From JALONO01 sp038209965 (GTDB lineage Bacteria; Bacteroidota; Bacteroidia; Cytophagales; Thermoflexibacteraceae): a stretch of 7,008 bases of DNA. The stretch covers positions 1-7,008 of the forward strand of contig JBBQXF010000169.1 in NCBI GenBank assembly GCA_038209965.1. The letters run 5' to 3'. A program made the translations under genes and the position numbers. How positions within the stretch are numbered: position 1 is the first letter of the stretch; every line of letters starts with the position of its first letter. Below are positions 4,642 to 7,008 of the stretch, in pieces. Under the pieces are notes generated by a model, which worked only from the letters and a program-made list of their open reading frames with translations, was not told the origin of the DNA and did no database searches.

Positions 4642-7008
4642 ATGGAAATGAATAAAATATTTGGCAATAGCCTGACCCAGCGGTTTTTGTTGGTTGTATC
4701 CTTGGCAACGTTTGCCATCTCTACCTTATTGGTCATTATTGTTTACCTCAATCTCCGAGGTCGGATCATCAAGAACAACAACGACCAAATGTTATCTTAT
4801 TTGGGAGATTTTGAACAGATGGTGCACCTCCAGTACGAAGAATCGGCCCAGCAAGCCAGCATAAATCTGGCAATGGCCAAGTATGTGCTCACCGACGGCC
4901 AACTGGGTTTTGCCGACTCGACTATAGCCGTGGAGGCCAAAAATCGCGAAACAAACCAAATTGAACCGCTTAAATTCAAGCCATTGGCGATGGGGGGTAA
5001 ATCGCTTTACCAGGACACGGTACTGGTGGATGCCCTGAAAAAAAACGCTGGCAGCTCGGTGGTCATCTTCCAACGGATTCCGGGCGGTTTCCTGCGCATT
5101 GCCTCCAGTGCCATTTATCCTGATGGCACCCGGGGCCTCAATGTCTATCTGCCTGATTCTTTGCCACTAGTGCAAAATATTTTGCAAGGCAAACCAGCCA
5201 AGGCAGGCTTGATCTTTGGCCCCAAAGGCAACAGTTATTTTGTGATGTATGAGCCCATTTACCTCAATAATGAGCTGGTGGGCATGGTCTATGCTGGACG
5301 GGACGATATCTTGGCCAATATTTCCCAAACAGTTGCCTTGCTCAAGTACAACCAAACTGGTTATCCATTTATTGTTAACTCACGGGGCGCTATTATCGTC
5401 CACCCGGTCAAGAAAAGCCTAGGATTAAACTTGTTGGCGACTGACAATTCTCGGCACATTGCTGAATATATGTTTAAAAACAAGCGAGGCATTTACCGCT
5501 ATCCTCATCAAAATAAAACCATAAAGCTTCAATATTTCGCTTATTACGAGCCGCTTGACATTTATCTCGCAATCACTATCCCCGAAAGCGACATTGTTGA
5601 TGCCCCCTTAACGGCTGCCTTGGCTGGATTAATAATTATATTTACAATCTATTTTATCTTTGTGTTGTTGGCCGTGGCCTTATTGCTCCGTTTTAGTATC
5701 ATTCAACCGATTAAAAAACTGGTGGTCAACCTAAAGGAAATGGCTTCGGGAAAATTTGCCCAACTGGATCAGCAGCAAAGGAATGACGAGATTGGGGAGA
5801 TTTACGCTTCAACCAATCAACTGGCCAATAACTTGAAATTGGCGGCTGGTTTTGCCAATGAAATCGGCAAGGGTAATTATCTGGCCAGTTATAATGGGAT
5901 GGGCAGCGAGGACATACTGGGCAATGCACTGCCCACCATGCGCGATCAATTAAAAAGTGAAGCGGAGGCGGAACAGCAACGGCGCTGGGCCACCGATGGG
6001 TTGACGGTTTTTGCGGGGGTCATTCGCCAGCACTCAACCGACTCGGATCAACTGGTGTATGAGGTGCTGGTCAAGCTTATCCAATATTTAAGGGCCAACC
6101 AGGGCGCGATATTTCTGGCCGAAATAGCTGACGACAAGCAAAAGGTGCTGGTTTTGAAAACCTGTTACGCCTACGATCGGCAGAAGTTCGCCCAAAAGAC
6201 AGTGCAATTGGGCGAAGGCCTGCTGGGGCAGGTGTTCTTGGAAAACGAGACCACTTACTTGGCCAGAGTGCCCGCTGACTATGCCCGGATTCGATCCGGA
6301 TTGGGCGAAGCTGGGCCGACGGCATTGTTGCTTGTGCCCATTAAAACCAATCTGGCTACAGTCGGTATTGTGGAACTTGCCCTCTTTCGGCCATTGGCCC
6401 CGCATCAGATTGAGTGGGTAGAGCAAGTAGCGGGGATGCTGGCCAGTTCATTGGCTGGGGTGCAAGCCTCCGAAAAAATGCGACAATTGCTGAATGAATC
6501 CCAGATAATGACCGAAAATTTACGCAGCCAAGAAGAGGAAATGCGCCAAAATTTTGAGGAATTGGTGGCTACCCAAGAAGAATTGGGGCGCAAGGGCAAA
6601 GCCTCTGATGAATTGGTGGCCCGACTCCAAAGCCAGGCCCAAGGCTACACCCGGCAGCAGCAAGAGCTCCACAATGCCCAACTCTGGCTCCAGACGATTA
6701 TCAATAGTTTGCCCAAGGCCATCTTTTGGAAAGATGCCGAGCATTTGGCTTTCTTGGGGGCCAACGAAGTGTTTGCCGGCCTAGCAGGCTTTACACCGGA
6801 TACCATCATTGGCAAGACTGATTTTGATTGCCCTTGGAGCCGGGAAGAATCGGAGGGTTATCGGGCCGATGATCGCGAAGTGATCAACAGCGGACAAACC
6901 AAGATCGATATTGAAGAACCGCAAACAAACAAGGCAGGTACGGTTACTTGGATGCGGACCACCAAAGTTCCGATTAGGGATGCTGATGGAAAAGTAAAGG
7001 CCATTTTG
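4642..7008 (+). CDS. Cache-HAMP-GAF-PAS membrane sensor protein, 3' end beyond window
   Basis: The reading frame is open from ATG 4642 to the window edge (789 codons, no stop). A short cytosolic N-terminus and membrane helix (about 15-36) are followed by an extracytoplasmic region of about 285 residues resembling Cache sensors, with the typical YPFIVNSRGAIIVHP stretch at 241-255. A second membrane helix (about 325-349) leads into a HAMP domain (350-402, Pro356, DEIGE at 382-386). A GAF-like domain spans about 452-605, a Gln/Glu-rich coiled coil 607-680, and a PAS domain starts near 683 (INSLPKAIFWKDAEH) and runs to the edge. The family suggests small-molecule sensing outside the cell with a signalling output. 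The output domain (more PAS, histidine kinase or other) lies outside the window, so kinase function is inferred only. The in-frame TAA at 4627-4629 limits the start; ATG 4648 and TTG 4630 are alternatives. Confidence 0.92.
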   Translation, partial: MEMNKIFGNSLTQRFLLVVSLATFAISTLLVIIVYLNLRGRIIKNNNDQMLSYLGDFEQMVHLQYEESAQQASINLAMAKYVLTDGQLGFADSTIAVEAKNRETNQIEPLKFKPLAMGGKSLYQDTVLVDALKKNAGSSVVIFQRIPGGFLRIASSAIYPDGTRGLNVYLPDSLPLVQNILQGKPAKAGLIFGPKGNSYFVMYEPIYLNNELVGMVYAGRDDILANISQTVALLKYNQTGYPFIVNSRGAIIVHPVKKSLGLNLLATDNSRHIAEYMFKNKRGIYRYPHQNKTIKLQYFAYYEPLDIYLAITIPESDIVDAPLTAALAGLIIIFTIYFIFVLLAVALLLRFSIIQPIKKLVVNLKEMASGKFAQLDQQQRNDEIGEIYASTNQLANNLKLAAGFANEIGKGNYLASYNGMGSEDILGNALPTMRDQLKSEAEAEQQRRWATDGLTVFAGVIRQHSTDSDQLVYEVLVKLIQYLRANQGAIFLAEIADDKQKVLVLKTCYAYDRQKFAQKTVQLGEGLLGQVFLENETTYLARVPADYARIRSGLGEAGPTALLLVPIKTNLATVGIVELALFRPLAPHQIEWVEQVAGMLASSLAGVQASEKMRQLLNESQIMTENLRSQEEEMRQNFEELVATQEELGRKGKASDELVARLQSQAQGYTRQQQELHNAQLWLQTIINSLPKAIFWKDAEHLAFLGANEVFAGLAGFTPDTIIGKTDFDCPWSREESEGYRADDREVINSGQTKIDIEEPQTNKAGTVTWMRTTKVPIRDADGKVKAIL

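Noticed and set aside
4584..4655. 23-codon + strand ORF overlapping the start of the Cache sensor gene
   Set aside because: It is short, has no Shine-Dalgarno or motif, and its end runs through the start region of a certain gene in another frame.

Overview
The window looks like chromosome from a Bacteroidota bacterium, most likely of the Cytophagales type. I infer this from three things: A/T-rich, Shine-Dalgarno-poor gaps between genes of near-even base composition, a MoaC N-terminus of the form I associate with that phylum, and two large multi-domain sensor proteins side by side. No rRNA or protein comparison could be run, so the taxonomic call is tentative.

Layout, all genes on the + strand: (1) 1-237, A/T-rich non-coding DNA with a perfect 18-bp inverted repeat. 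(2) 238-732, moaC, the second enzyme of molybdenum-cofactor biosynthesis, apparently starting at TTG. (3) 733-1139, a gap of about 400 bases with a short overlapping ORF at the moaC stop, a hairpin plus T-tract that could terminate moaC, and a 58-codon ORF of doubtful status. (4) 1140-3458, an exported, membrane-anchored sensor histidine kinase with an unfamiliar, probably beta-rich extracytoplasmic N-terminus, two coiled-coil stretches and a complete HisKA/HATPase core. (5) 3528-4541, an ABC ATPase of the PotA/FbpC/MalK type with all catalytic motifs but no permease or binding protein nearby. (6) 4642 to the window end, a second sensor protein (TM - Cache - TM - HAMP - GAF - coiled coil - PAS), cut off by the window edge before its output domain.

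The last three genes are co-directional with gaps of 69 and 100 bases, so they may be partly co-transcribed, but nothing visible proves an operon. No response regulator is encoded next to the first kinase, and no other moa/moe/mod gene is present. I see no convincing new biological system. The most interesting items are the unrecognised sensor region of the first kinase, the orphan ABC ATPase between two sensors, the perfect palindrome and odd start context upstream of moaC, and the possible truncated gene at the moaC stop. I saw no tRNA, rRNA, CRISPR array or intact mobile element.
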